A DNA stretch of 64,000 nucleotides. It comes from Polynucleobacter sp. AP-Capit-er-40B-B4. GTDB lineage: Bacteria > Pseudomonadota > Gammaproteobacteria > Burkholderiales > Burkholderiaceae. The notes below the pieces were generated by a model. It was given only the letters and a program-made list of their open reading frames with translations, did not search any database and was not told where the DNA came from. Shown one piece after another: positions 1-9,627 of the stretch. Location of the stretch: assembly GCF_018882245.1 (NCBI RefSeq), contig NZ_JACVOV010000001.1:434001-498000 (forward strand). The letters are read 5' to 3'. A program made the position numbers and the translations under genes. Positions within the stretch are counted from its first letter, which is position 1, and the number at the start of each line of letters is the position of its first letter.

Positions 1-86
1 TTGATCGCTTGGTGATGCTGCTAACTGATGCGCCAAATATTCGTGATGTGATTCTGTTTCCGCATTTACGTCGCGAAGAAGAGTAA
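1..86 (+). CDS. lysS: Lysyl-tRNA synthetase, C-terminal fragment (5' truncated by window)
   Basis: Frame 3 reads DRLVMLLTDAPNIRDVILFPHLRREE* ending at 86; typical LysRS class II C-terminus (motif 3 region). Confidence 0.88.
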   Translation, partial: DRLVMLLTDAPNIRDVILFPHLRREEE

Positions 87-101
87 ATTCCTCCACAAAG
101 A

Positions 102-130
102 AAAAGCGGGGTTATTACCCCGCTTTTTTA
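102..130 (+). terminator. Rho-independent terminator after lysS (possibly bidirectional with ackA)
   Basis: aaaagcgggg-ttat-taccccgctttttta stem-loop with T tract. Confidence 0.85.
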
Positions 131-174
131 TTTACTCACTCAGCCTCTAGTTACCAAAGAGCATGACTTCAGCA

Positions 175-1359
175 CTAAGAGCGTAGCAAATTAAGGGCCT
201 CTTGCGCAGTCATTACCCCTTCGTCAGTTGGAACAACCCAAACCTCGACACGACTTTGCGGTGTGCTAATTTTTAGAGTTAATCCTTTGATGGCTTCTTG
301 GTTCAACTTTTCATCCAACTCAATGCCAAGCCAAGCAAATTTTTTGCATACCGCAGACCTCAAAGCGGGATCATGCTCACCAATGCCGCCGCTAAATGAA
401 ATCAAATCAAGGCCGCCAAGGCAAGCAATCATGGCGCCGCCCTCACGCATAATTTTGTAGATAAAAAGTTCAATCGCTTCTTTAGCTAAAGGATTGGAAT
501 CACTTCTCAATTTGCGCATATCCGCTGAAATAGTGGATACCCCAAGCAAACCACTCTTTCTATAGAGTAGATCTTGCAACTGATCGTGGGTATAACCACG
601 CTCCACCAGATACATCAACACACCAGCATCTAACGAGCCGCTACGAGTGCCCATCATTAGGCCGTCCAGGGCGGAGAAGCCCATTGTTGTAGCAATACTT
701 TTTCCATCAATCGCGGCACATAAACTAGCGCCGTTGCCTAGATGAGCCATAAGTACTTTATCTTTCGCCCTATTGGAGTTCTCGTTTAATTCACCAATAA
801 TGTACTGATAAGAGATGCCATGAAAACCGTAGCGTCGCACACCTTGATCGGTAATCTCTTTAGGCAAGGCCAAAGAAGTTTCAAGGTGACTCATTGATTT
901 GTGAAAAGCTGTATCAAAACAAAGCACTTGAGGAATACCGGGAAACACTTGAGAAAATGCTTTCACACCATCCAAGCTATGAGGCTGATGCAATGGTGCC
1001 AGCGCACTCATAGCAGATAGTTTTTCTAGTATTGCGTCAGTAGAGACAATCGGTCGAAAAAACTCTGAGCCTCCATGAACAATGCGATGGGAGACCGCTC
1101 TAATTGATGGCAATCCTTTGATTTCAAGCAATAACTCTTTGAGGTGCATTAAAGCTGCAATAAATGGATCCTGATCTACATCCTGAAAATGCTCAGCATG
1201 CTCCACCCCTTGGTAGGCATAACGAAGCTCTGTTTTTCCACCGGGCTCTAGCCCCTCAAAACTGCCTGAGAGGATGGATGGCAGCACCGATCCCTGCTTA
1301 GTCGGATAGATTGAAAACTTGAGAGATGAAGAACCTGCATTAACAGTCAGAATTGCCAT
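175..1359 (-). CDS. ackA: Acetate kinase
   Basis: 394 aa; N-term ILTVNAGSSSLKFSIY, HRIVHGG, FDTAFH, GFHGISY motifs of acetate kinases. Confidence 0.95.
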   Translation of the reverse strand: MAILTVNAGSSSLKFSIYPTKQGSVLPSILSGSFEGLEPGGKTELRYAYQGVEHAEHFQDVDQDPFIAALMHLKELLLEIKGLPSIRAVSHRIVHGGSEFFRPIVSTDAILEKLSAMSALAPLHQPHSLDGVKAFSQVFPGIPQVLCFDTAFHKSMSHLETSLALPKEITDQGVRRYGFHGISYQYIIGELNENSNRAKDKVLMAHLGNGASLCAAIDGKSIATTMGFSALDGLMMGTRSGSLDAGVLMYLVERGYTHDQLQDLLYRKSGLLGVSTISADMRKLRSDSNPLAKEAIELFIYKIMREGGAMIACLGGLDLISFSGGIGEHDPALRSAVCKKFAWLGIELDEKLNQEAIKGLTLKISTPQSRVEVWVVPTDEGVMTAQEALNLLRS

Positions 1360-1571
1360 AAGAAAATATAGTGTGAATTAAAGGTCGACCAGCATTGGCG
1401 CTGCTTGCCCCTAGATGATAGCGAGTTACCCCCCTAAAAGCCCAAACCAAGGCCCTTATAAGTAAAAGTAGATAACTTATGAGAAGTTAATTGGCCTTTA
1501 GCGCCGCGATACCCCCTGAATCACTTCAAGATTGAGGATAATTAGGTTTTAGACAATCAAATTAAGCTTTT

Positions 1572-2348
1572 ATGGCAGCCTACAACACTGAAACCGTTCT
1601 AACCGTTCACCACTGGAACGACACGCTCTTTAGCTTTACAACCACCCGCAATAAAGGCCTGCGCTTTCGGAGTGGTCACTTTCTGATGATTGGCCTCGAA
1701 GTTGAGGGCAAGCCCTTAGTGAGAGCCTACAGTGTTGCCAGTCCAAACTATGAAGAGCATCTAGAATTTTTAAGCATCAAGGTTCAAGATGGGCCACTCA
1801 CCTCGCGCCTACAAAAGATTCAAGTAGGAGACCCCATTCTCGTCAGCGAAAAATCCGTTGGCACATTGGTTATTGACGATTTAAACCCAGGTAAACATCT
1901 ATACCTCTTTAGTACAGGAACAGGTCTTGCGCCATTCATGAGCATTATTCGCGACCCAGATACCTATGAGAAATTTGAGAAGGTAGTGTTAATCCATGGG
2001 GTACGCCTTGTTAGTGAACTGGCTTACGGCGATTACATCAAGAATGAACTCACTCAAGATGAATATATTGGTGAAATCATTCGTGAAAAACTGATCTACT
2101 ACCCAACAGTAACTAGAGAGGCTTTTAAACATACTGGACGCCTGACTACCGCCATTGAGTCTGGTCAGCTATTTAAAGACATTGGCCTTCCTCCATTAGA
2201 CCCAGCAGTAGACAGGGCTATGATTTGCGGCAGCCCTTCCATGCTCAAAGAAACCGCTGAAATGCTGGATGCCAAAGGCTTTAAGGTCTCTCCAAGCCTT
2301 GGCCAGCTTGGCGACTACGTATTTGAACGTGCTTTCGTAGAAAAGTAA
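1572..2348 (+). CDS. fpr: Ferredoxin--NADP+ reductase
   Basis: 258 aa; RAYSVASP FAD motif, STGTGLAPFMSI NAD(P) motif, C-terminal GDYVFERAFVEK. Confidence 0.93.
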   Translation: MAAYNTETVLTVHHWNDTLFSFTTTRNKGLRFRSGHFLMIGLEVEGKPLVRAYSVASPNYEEHLEFLSIKVQDGPLTSRLQKIQVGDPILVSEKSVGTLVIDDLNPGKHLYLFSTGTGLAPFMSIIRDPDTYEKFEKVVLIHGVRLVSELAYGDYIKNELTQDEYIGEIIREKLIYYPTVTREAFKHTGRLTTAIESGQLFKDIGLPPLDPAVDRAMICGSPSMLKETAEMLDAKGFKVSPSLGQLGDYVFERAFVEK

Positions 2349-2459
2349 GCGCTAAGCTTTATATACACAAAAGTAGTTTAGTTATCGCTATATATTACTT
2401 GTCAATATATAGCGTCCTTGTTACAGTGTTTCTAACGAATATGGTTTCAAGGAGCCAAG

Positions 2460-2624
2460 ATGTCCCCGGTCAGAGAGCATTACAACCCAGCCATTATTAG
2501 CTTGCTACGCGAGCATGATCGCTTGCCTCACGACAAGGTTGATGAGAGAAAAAGCTTTCAAAGACAAATTCTCTTTCTAATGAATGCCATCAAAACTGAG
2601 GAATTTGAGACCTCTTTTTCATAA
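2460..2624 (+). CDS. Small uncharacterised protein (54 aa)
   Basis: ATG at 2460 preceded by aaGGAGccaag; translation MSPVREHYNPAIISLLREHDRLPHDKVDERKSFQRQILFLMNAIKTEEFETSFS*; terminator directly downstream. Below the ORF-track size cut-off. Confidence 0.6.
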   Translation: MSPVREHYNPAIISLLREHDRLPHDKVDERKSFQRQILFLMNAIKTEEFETSFS

Positions 2625-2649
2625 TGTTTTGATTTAAAAATAGATATAA

Positions 2650-2677
2650 AAAAACCGCCTCAGTGGCGGTTTTTATT
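2650..2677 (+). terminator. Rho-independent terminator
   Basis: aaaaaccgcc-tcagt-ggcggttttta stem-loop plus T tract. Confidence 0.85.
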
Positions 2678-2721
2678 TTTCTGGTTTACACCCGCATAAG
2701 GGTGCATGTTTTTCAGAAGCA

Positions 2722-2868
2722 CTAGTCTTCTATTTGAAAGTAAACCACTTCATTGGCTTGGGTGCTGTCAGAGCGATCGCTACCCTTTGAGGCGATAAAT
2801 ATTTTTTCTGTAGTTAGCAAAACTGATTCAACCACAGCATCTTGCTTATTTTCTGTTGTGTAACCCAT
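2722..2868 (-). CDS. Small uncharacterised protein (48 aa)
   Basis: Reverse strand aaGGAGttcaaaATG; translation MGYTTENKQDAVVESVLLTTEKIFIASKGSDRSDSTQANEVVYFQIED*. Below the ORF-track size cut-off. Confidence 0.5.
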   Translation of the reverse strand: MGYTTENKQDAVVESVLLTTEKIFIASKGSDRSDSTQANEVVYFQIED

Positions 2869-2973
2869 TTTGAACTCCTTCATTTGATCTAAGCTGGCAT
2901 ATGCATCTAGTGAGCTTAGAGAATAGAGTTTTTTTATATATCTGAAAAGAATATATATTTCATTTGCTTATAC

Positions 2974-3726
2974 CTATTTCAATATAAACAAAAACAGTAA
3001 ATTAATTGCCGCATTCGCAATCAGTAGCAGCAGGCAGAGCCTTTTCAATACGCCATCTGATACTGCGTGGGCCTGTAAAACCCCTTTAGCGACCCTCATT
3101 CCTAGCCAATACGCTGGAATGGCGACCACAAGATAGGCAAGCCAATCGATTCCACCACCCATCAGACTCGCCGCAACAATTGCAAAGATTGAAATACCAG
3201 AAACAAATTGAGATAACAGGGCCCGTGTTCTATCGAATGCTTGATTGGTCGAATTAAGATACAGCGCAGCAGGTGGCCCACCTATTCCACAAGAACCCAA
3301 CAATAAGCCCGAAAGACTTCCTGCTAAGCCATCCAAAAGACTCGAGCTTGTTACTCGCACATGCGGCTTGAGAAGTAAGTAGCTAACAAAAAATAGAATG
3401 ACTGCGCTTGTAGCTGTTTTCAATATTGAGATTGGTATTAGTCCGCCCAGCCAAATACCCAGAGGTAGAAAAATGACTGAAAAAAATAACATTGCCCAAA
3501 GACGAGATCGATCTTCTTGATGTAATTTCCAGTGCCTAGAAAGCAATGCACCACCGAACACTTCAGAGCACATCACGATCGGGATCAAAAATGGAATCGG
3601 AAATATCCACATGAGAACGGGCGTCATAATGAGCGCCCCACCGAAACCACTTAACCTTCGAATGAAACCACCAAAAATTGCCGCAAATGTTAATAAACAA
3701 ATTGCGGCTAGGTTTTCAAAAATCAA
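2974..3726 (-). CDS. Sulfite exporter TauE/SafE family protein
   Basis: 250 aa, hydrophobic; GFIRRLSGFGGALIMTPVL and GSCGIGGPPAALYLN repeats typical of TauE/SafE; 4-bp overlap with the upstream ABC ATPase gene. Confidence 0.85.
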   Translation of the reverse strand: MIFENLAAICLLTFAAIFGGFIRRLSGFGGALIMTPVLMWIFPIPFLIPIVMCSEVFGGALLSRHWKLHQEDRSRLWAMLFFSVIFLPLGIWLGGLIPISILKTATSAVILFFVSYLLLKPHVRVTSSSLLDGLAGSLSGLLLGSCGIGGPPAALYLNSTNQAFDRTRALLSQFVSGISIFAIVAASLMGGGIDWLAYLVVAIPAYWLGMRVAKGVLQAHAVSDGVLKRLCLLLLIANAAINLLFLFILK

Positions 3727-4511
3727 ACAGCCTCGCTAACATCGTGCTCGCCGGCGATGAGATCGCGAATTTGACGGCGGATCTCTAAATAAGCAGGAGT
3801 ATCCTCAACCATTCTGCGAGGCTCTGGTACCCGAATAATTTCCTTCACTCTTCCAGGGCGACGTGTCATCACGACAATGACGTCTGAAAGATTAATAGCC
3901 TCTTCAATGCTATGAGTAACTAAGACAACTGTCTTGCTTTCCTCATTCAAAATTCGAATCATTTCAGCTTGCATCATGGCGCGATTTTGCGCGTCCAAGG
4001 CAGCAAATGGCTCATCCATTAACAAGACGGTAGGATCAACAACTAGCGCTCTAGCAATAGATACTCGTTGACGCATACCACCGGAGAGTTGATGAGGATA
4101 GTGATTGGTAAATTGACTCAAGCCTACCAGCGCAGCAAAGCGCGTCACAATCTGCTTAACCTCACCCGCATTAATGCCTTTGATTTTTAAACCAAATGCA
4201 ATGTTGTCGTAAACGGTTAGCCATGGGAATAGCGCATAGTCCTGAAAAACCATCGAGCGATCTGCCCCAGGACCATTTACTACCTTGCCAGCACATTCAA
4301 TATGACCTGCTGTCGGAGTTTCAAATCCAGCAATCAAATTGAGAAGAGTTGTCTTTCCACAGCCACTATGGCCCAAGATTGAGCAAAACTCATTCTTGCG
4401 AACTTCTAACGAGATATCCTCAATAGCCAAGACCTCTTGACCCTTAGCATGCATTGAAGGATAAATTTTTCTTACGTGATCTACTTTAAGTGCTGGCATT
4501 GAATTATTCAT
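3723..4511 (-). CDS. ABC transporter ATP-binding protein, nitrate/sulfonate/taurine type (SsuB/TauB-like)
   Basis: Walker A GHSGCGKTT, signature LSGGMRQRVSIARA, Walker B VLLMDEPFAALD. Confidence 0.92.
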   Translation of the reverse strand: MNNSMPALKVDHVRKIYPSMHAKGQEVLAIEDISLEVRKNEFCSILGHSGCGKTTLLNLIAGFETPTAGHIECAGKVVNGPGADRSMVFQDYALFPWLTVYDNIAFGLKIKGINAGEVKQIVTRFAALVGLSQFTNHYPHQLSGGMRQRVSIARALVVDPTVLLMDEPFAALDAQNRAMMQAEMIRILNEESKTVVLVTHSIEEAINLSDVIVVMTRRPGRVKEIIRVPEPRRMVEDTPAYLEIRRQIRDLIAGEHDVSEAV

Positions 4512-4540
4512 TTGAATGATTAGTTTATTAACAAAACTGG

Positions 4541-5314
4541 TTAGGCATTAAGCGCTCTTGACCACGGCATGAGTTTCTGGGCCGTGTATCTAATGAGTCT
4601 ATCGAGGCATAAGCCAATTACGCCAATAGCCAACATACCAACCAAAATATAGTCAGTACGCAAAACAGTACGCGCATCATTAATTAAGAATCCCAAACCA
4701 GAATTGGCGCCAACCAGCTCGGCCGCAACCAAGGCCATCCAACCCACTCCCAAACCAATACGAATACCGGTCACTATCTGAGGTAGGGCTGCACGCAGAA
4801 CTACACGAGTAATCACACCCCAAGAACCAGCACCCAAACAGCGTGCTGCTCGAATGAGGTTCGGCTCTACATTTTTTACAGCATCAATCGTGTTCAATAA
4901 TATTGGGAAGAAAATTCCCAAGAAAATAATGAATTGGTTTTGAGTGTTACCAACACCAAACCACAAAATACTTAGCGGGATCCAGGCGATTGGGGGAATA
5001 GGTCGCAAAATTTCTACAATTGGATCCACCTGCTCGTTCACCCATTTAAAACACCCCATCACTATTCCCAGGGGAATAGCGACAGAGGCATAACAAAACG
5101 CCACAAATTCTCTAGATAAGCTATCGAATAAATGCTTCCAGATTTCTCCAGACTGCATTAATTCAAAACCGCCTTGCGCCACTCCCGAAGGAGGTGGCAA
5201 CAAGGTAGATTCAGTTTTATCCAAAATAAACCGACTGGCATATTCCCAGGCGGCAAGCAAAATAATCAATAAAGCTAGACGACGAAATTGCTTGAAAAAG
5301 TTAATTATTGGCAT
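4541..5314 (-). CDS. ABC transporter permease, SsuC/TauC-like
   Basis: 257 aa; PIPPIAWIPLSILWFG motif and EAA loop of the NitT/TauT permease family. Confidence 0.9.
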   Translation of the reverse strand: MPIINFFKQFRRLALLIILLAAWEYASRFILDKTESTLLPPPSGVAQGGFELMQSGEIWKHLFDSLSREFVAFCYASVAIPLGIVMGCFKWVNEQVDPIVEILRPIPPIAWIPLSILWFGVGNTQNQFIIFLGIFFPILLNTIDAVKNVEPNLIRAARCLGAGSWGVITRVVLRAALPQIVTGIRIGLGVGWMALVAAELVGANSGLGFLINDARTVLRTDYILVGMLAIGVIGLCLDRLIRYTAQKLMPWSRALNA

Positions 5315-5319
5315 AGCTC

Positions 5320-6603
5320 TTATTTCTTATAGGTCTTACCATCAAAGGACCAATCTCTTACGAGATCACCCTTTTCTGGGAAAGGCTGTGGTGTAGTGGT
5401 ATTTAATGGATTCATATAAGTTGGATACGGAGTTTTATCCATTGGCGCAGACCAGCTGGCTGGTAAAAATGGTGGTCTTGAAATTGTTGCCCAACCTAAC
5501 TTCTCGAACGTTTTATCCATAAAGCGTGTATCTACTGCGCGCGCAAAATCAATGCCGGTTAACTTATTCTGAATACGCTTGTTCTCATAAAGCCATGTGT
5601 AGATTGGCTCATTTGCACGACCCCAAAATACCGGAATTGGGTAAATGTAATTAGGTTTATAGAGCAAGTTGTAGGCAGAGATTTGTTGACGCAAGATGTC
5701 TTTTGAATAGTTCTTCAAGTTTGGATCTTCTTGCATGACATCAACCGCAGCATCTGGATTCTTTCTAATCCAAAGTGTTGCCTCGGCAATCGCATCAGTA
5801 AATGCTTGCACTACGTCAGGTGCGTTATCAATGACTTCTTGGCGCACATAGAAGGTACCGGCATAAATGTTGTACGGATAGCTGTCGCTAATAATTCTAG
5901 CGTTCTTGCGCTCTTTAGACATGATGGTTGGGGTTGGGTCCCAAGGAACTACCGCATCAATACCTTTTGGCATCGCCATTTGCTCACCTGGAGGCATATT
6001 TTTTAGGATGATATCTTTGCCAATCTCAATGCCATTCGCTTTAGCTGCTGCTTGAATATAAAACTCAGCTGAGGAGCCAGTCACGATACCAATAGTTGCT
6101 GGTGGATTGGAGCCCTTGAAGTCCTTAAAGGATTTGATCTTGGAATCCAATGGCACTAAAACAGCGTGCATCAAATTAGTATTAATTACCGCGATTGTCT
6201 TCACGGGAATGTTTTTATCAATCAAAGAGGTGAATGGGAAGTTACCTCCATTACCAAACTGGAATCGCCCAGAAATAATGACTTCATTGATCGCAGGTCC
6301 CGATGGGAACGCCTGTAATTTAGCCTCGATACCGCGCTTAGATAAAAGACCTTTCTTATCCATTACCAAATTGACTGTATTTTGACCAGACCAAGGCGGT
6401 TGGAAAGCAATTTGCACAGGCCACCAGCCTTTTTCCTTGAGCCAAGCTACAGACTTAGCTGAGACTTTCTCATCCGCTCCCTCTGGCCACCCATAATCAT
6501 TGAACTTTGTGGCGTTTTGTGCCATTGACAGCATTGGAGCGCCCGATAACATGGCGACAGCGAGCACTGAAAAGATACGGCGTGATGCGCTAAATTGTTT
6601 CAT
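5320..6603 (-). CDS. ABC transporter substrate-binding protein, NitT/TauT family
   Basis: ORF 5320..6651; ATG at 6603 (MKQFSASRRIFSVLAVAML signal peptide) has GGAGatcgta upstream and is the likely start; SsuA/THI5-like fold sequence. Confidence 0.85.
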   Translation of the reverse strand: MKQFSASRRIFSVLAVAMLSGAPMLSMAQNATKFNDYGWPEGADEKVSAKSVAWLKEKGWWPVQIAFQPPWSGQNTVNLVMDKKGLLSKRGIEAKLQAFPSGPAINEVIISGRFQFGNGGNFPFTSLIDKNIPVKTIAVINTNLMHAVLVPLDSKIKSFKDFKGSNPPATIGIVTGSSAEFYIQAAAKANGIEIGKDIILKNMPPGEQMAMPKGIDAVVPWDPTPTIMSKERKNARIISDSYPYNIYAGTFYVRQEVIDNAPDVVQAFTDAIAEATLWIRKNPDAAVDVMQEDPNLKNYSKDILRQQISAYNLLYKPNYIYPIPVFWGRANEPIYTWLYENKRIQNKLTGIDFARAVDTRFMDKTFEKLGWATISRPPFLPASWSAPMDKTPYPTYMNPLNTTTPQPFPEKGDLVRDWSFDGKTYKK

Positions 6604-6662
6604 TACGATCTCCTTAAAATTGAAATTTCTTGCACCAAATACCAAAAGCAAAGGCCAAAAAA

Positions 6663-8120
6663 CTAACTGCTGAAGCTTAACTCTATACCACCCAATCTGG
6701 TTCTAATTTTTCTATATTCTTTTTTCATAACTAAATACTTCACCAACTCAGTAAAGGGCTGTAAAGCAGGTCCCTGCTTCAAAGCCTCTTGGGCACCGTC
6801 CTTCAAACCCAAGGCAAGATGCTCAGGATAAAAGGCATGAAGACTCAACTGCTCCTTGCTAATTGAGCGGCCCCATTTTTTTCTTAGGCCAGGCAAAGCA
6901 GGCTCAATTAATTCACCAGGTCGACGAGAGGCGTCATAGTCTACGTTCGCACGCGCCATAACCTGAGCGCTTGGTGTGCCAGCCAATCTTCCATAGTGAC
7001 CCTTGAGATAAAGCTTTATCTCATCAGGGATTGTTTTATAGCGTTCACCCTGCATCACATTCAGGACTGCTTGAGTAACAATATATTGAGCAAATGGGCT
7101 CACTAAAATGGGGTAACCCAAATCCTCGCGAACTCTCGCGGTCTCCTCCAGAATCTCTGCCTCTCTATGAGAGATGCCCATCGTAGCTAATTGAGCGCGC
7201 AGATTAGAAATCATCCCGCCGGGGATTTGATGCTCGTATAGAGCTGGGTCATACGCCGCCTTCTCTCCTCGAGCAAAATTGTCGCGCGCGCAAATCCAAT
7301 CAAAGTACTCATCCACCTTTTGCAAGGCTGAATGATTCATCTTGGGCGCTCGACCGAGTTTTTGAGCGCTGGCATACACATCCAGCACTGAAGGGAGAGA
7401 GGCACCATTTGCTAAGCAATCAGTTGCCACATAGCCATAAGCAAACCCAGCCTTGATAGCCTCTTCGTATACCAATGGCGCCAAACCGGATTGGCAATGC
7501 GAATGTAATTTAATGGGAATGCCTGCTGCCGCAGAAACCACGGCAGGGAAAAGAGTCGCCGATCTTTCGGGGGTAAGCAAGCCGGTAGGATCTTTTACCG
7601 AAATGAAATCTACACCTAATTTAACCAACTCACGTGTACGGGCAATGAAGTAAGCATCGTCGTGCACAGGACTTAAGGCATAAGTCAACATAGCATTAAT
7701 GAGCATGCCGTGTTTCTTGCCAGCCTTTACAGAAGATTCGATATTGCGGTTATCGTTCAGAGCGTCATAAACAGTCAATACTCTGACGCCGGACTGAGCC
7801 AACAACTCTACATTGAGTGCCACAACATCGTCTGGAAACAATTCAAATGTATAAATGCTTTGACCGCGCGTTAATGCGTCTGTTGGAGTACTGAGTTGCT
7901 CGCTTAAAAACCTCATGCGCCTCCATGGGTCTTCGCGCAAGAAGCGCACCATGACATCAAAAACAGCGCCACCCAATATGTTGATATAGCCATAGCCGGC
8001 TTGATCTATATCAGCTAGAGCTGGATACATATGGGGAGTAGTCATACGAGTAGACCAAAGGCACTGATGCGCATCGCGCAGAGTGACGTCGATCATTTCG
8101 AATGGTTTTTTAGTTGCCAT
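6663..8120 (-). CDS. Biotin-dependent carboxyltransferase domain protein (pyruvate carboxylase subunit B / oxaloacetate decarboxylase alpha type)
   Basis: 485 aa; N-term VTLRDAHQCLWSTRMTT, ISVKDPTGLL (catalytic Lys), KLHSHCQSGLA, YEHQIPGGMISNL, LKGHYGRLAG. Confidence 0.88.
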   Translation of the reverse strand: MATKKPFEMIDVTLRDAHQCLWSTRMTTPHMYPALADIDQAGYGYINILGGAVFDVMVRFLREDPWRRMRFLSEQLSTPTDALTRGQSIYTFELFPDDVVALNVELLAQSGVRVLTVYDALNDNRNIESSVKAGKKHGMLINAMLTYALSPVHDDAYFIARTRELVKLGVDFISVKDPTGLLTPERSATLFPAVVSAAAGIPIKLHSHCQSGLAPLVYEEAIKAGFAYGYVATDCLANGASLPSVLDVYASAQKLGRAPKMNHSALQKVDEYFDWICARDNFARGEKAAYDPALYEHQIPGGMISNLRAQLATMGISHREAEILEETARVREDLGYPILVSPFAQYIVTQAVLNVMQGERYKTIPDEIKLYLKGHYGRLAGTPSAQVMARANVDYDASRRPGELIEPALPGLRKKWGRSISKEQLSLHAFYPEHLALGLKDGAQEALKQGPALQPFTELVKYLVMKKEYRKIRTRLGGIELSFSS

Positions 8121-8686
8121 TAAGTCAGCTCAATCACCATGAGTGGTTGTCCAACTTCAATCGTCGCACCATCTTCAACCAGGATACGAGATACCCTCCC
8201 CGTGCATTCCGCAGGTATGGTGTTAAGCAATTTCATGACCTCGACAATGCATAGATCTGTTGTAGGTGTGACGCTATCACCCACCTCAACGAACGGATCG
8301 GAGCTAGGACTTGGTCTGCGATAAAAAGTTCCGATCATCGGGCTTTTAATAGCGCGCTCTGATGGGGAAAGACTTAACGAAGATGCAGCAACAGCAGGAG
8401 CGGCAATGCTTACAGATGTAGGCATGGCTACTTGAGGCGCAACATAAGTGCTCGGCGCTGATGTGATTTGTGGACCTACTGAAATCTCAATCTCAAATTC
8501 CTCAGTCTTATAGCCGAAGGTAGTGAACGTGCCTGCATCCTTAATGAGGGCAACAATTTCCTTCACCTGCTTCATCGTGAATTCAGGTGGCAACTTAACC
8601 TTCGTTGCAGCTTTTTTAACTGGAACTTTTTTGGAAGGCTTTGTCTTTACTTTCGCTTTTGAGGCGACTTTCTTTTTTGTTTGCAC
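8120..8686 (-). CDS. Biotin carboxyl carrier protein (AccB-like)
   Basis: 188 aa; Lys-rich N-term, SPMIGTFYRRPSPSSDPFVEVGD, biotinylation motif VEVMKLLNTI; stop overlaps the next start (TAATG). Confidence 0.92.
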   Translation of the reverse strand: MQTKKKVASKAKVKTKPSKKVPVKKAATKVKLPPEFTMKQVKEIVALIKDAGTFTTFGYKTEEFEIEISVGPQITSAPSTYVAPQVAMPTSVSIAAPAVAASSLSLSPSERAIKSPMIGTFYRRPSPSSDPFVEVGDSVTPTTDLCIVEVMKLLNTIPAECTGRVSRILVEDGATIEVGQPLMVIELT

Positions 8687-8724
8687 TGTCTCGTATTTTT
8701 AGTTAATATTTTCTCTAATGAAAT

Positions 8725-8753
8725 TTAAAGTATCATCAGGTGAAATGCTTTAA
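8725..8753. promoter_or_regulatory. Candidate IclR #1 operator: inverted repeat TTAAAGTAT-N11-ATGCTTTAA
   Basis: 9-bp arms with one mismatch in the divergent intergenic region between the BCCP gene and IclR #1. Confidence 0.35.
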
Positions 8754-8799
8754 GGGTAAACACTTAAAAACGCAAATATCTTCAAAAAATCCTCAATAA

Positions 8800-9612
8800 A
8801 TGCCACAAAAGCTCTCCCGCATCACTCCTCCAGCCGAAATATTGGAAGAATCCGCTAAATCCAGCATGGCGGAAAAGGTATTGCTCATACTGGAAACTAT
8901 TGCCGAATCAGAATTTCCACTCACTCTTGAGACTATTTCCACAGGAACCGGCTTAGCCAAACCCACGGCATTTAGATTGCTTAATACATTAGTTGCCCAA
9001 GGATTTATCGAACGCGATCCCAATGGCAGACGTTTTCAGCCAAGCGCAAAACTCAGAATCATGGGAATGAATATTCTCTCTGTGGACTCAATTCGGTCAC
9101 AACGCGTAGCGGTAATGAAACGTCTTGTTGAAGAAATTGGTGAAACCTGTAACTTCAATATCTTGGACGGCAATAAAGTAATGTATTTAGATCGCGTCGA
9201 GACAAGCGCGCCTATTCGTCTTCACGTGGATCTCGGCATGCGCGTGCCCTTGCACTGCACTGCGAGTGGAAAGTTATTTCTCTCAGGCATGACTGAGTTG
9301 CAGGTTCGACGCTCGCTAGGTAACGAGCCATTTGAAACCTACACACCAAGAACAATAACTACTTACGACAAACTATTTGTTGAGCTTGAAAAAATTCGCA
9401 ATGATGGCTATGCCCTTGATGAATCGGCCTTCCTAGAGGGATTTATTGGAATTGCCGTGCCAGTCATCAATTCAAAATATAAAACATTTGCCACTATTAC
9501 AGCGCATGGTCCAGCCCCACGCATGCAAGAAAAATCGATTGATTTTTATGTCAAGCCATTAAAGCGTGCAGCGAATGATATTCAAAGCAGCCTATCCGAT
9601 ACCAGCAATTAA
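8800..9612 (+). CDS. IclR family transcriptional regulator (#1)
   Basis: 270 aa; N-term HTH (TGLAKPTAFRLLNTL) and C-term IclR effector domain (GETCNFNILDG, HCTASGKLFLSG). Confidence 0.93.
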   Translation: MPQKLSRITPPAEILEESAKSSMAEKVLLILETIAESEFPLTLETISTGTGLAKPTAFRLLNTLVAQGFIERDPNGRRFQPSAKLRIMGMNILSVDSIRSQRVAVMKRLVEEIGETCNFNILDGNKVMYLDRVETSAPIRLHVDLGMRVPLHCTASGKLFLSGMTELQVRRSLGNEPFETYTPRTITTYDKLFVELEKIRNDGYALDESAFLEGFIGIAVPVINSKYKTFATITAHGPAPRMQEKSIDFYVKPLKRAANDIQSSLSDTSN

Positions 9613-9627
9613 TTTCATGGAAACAAT

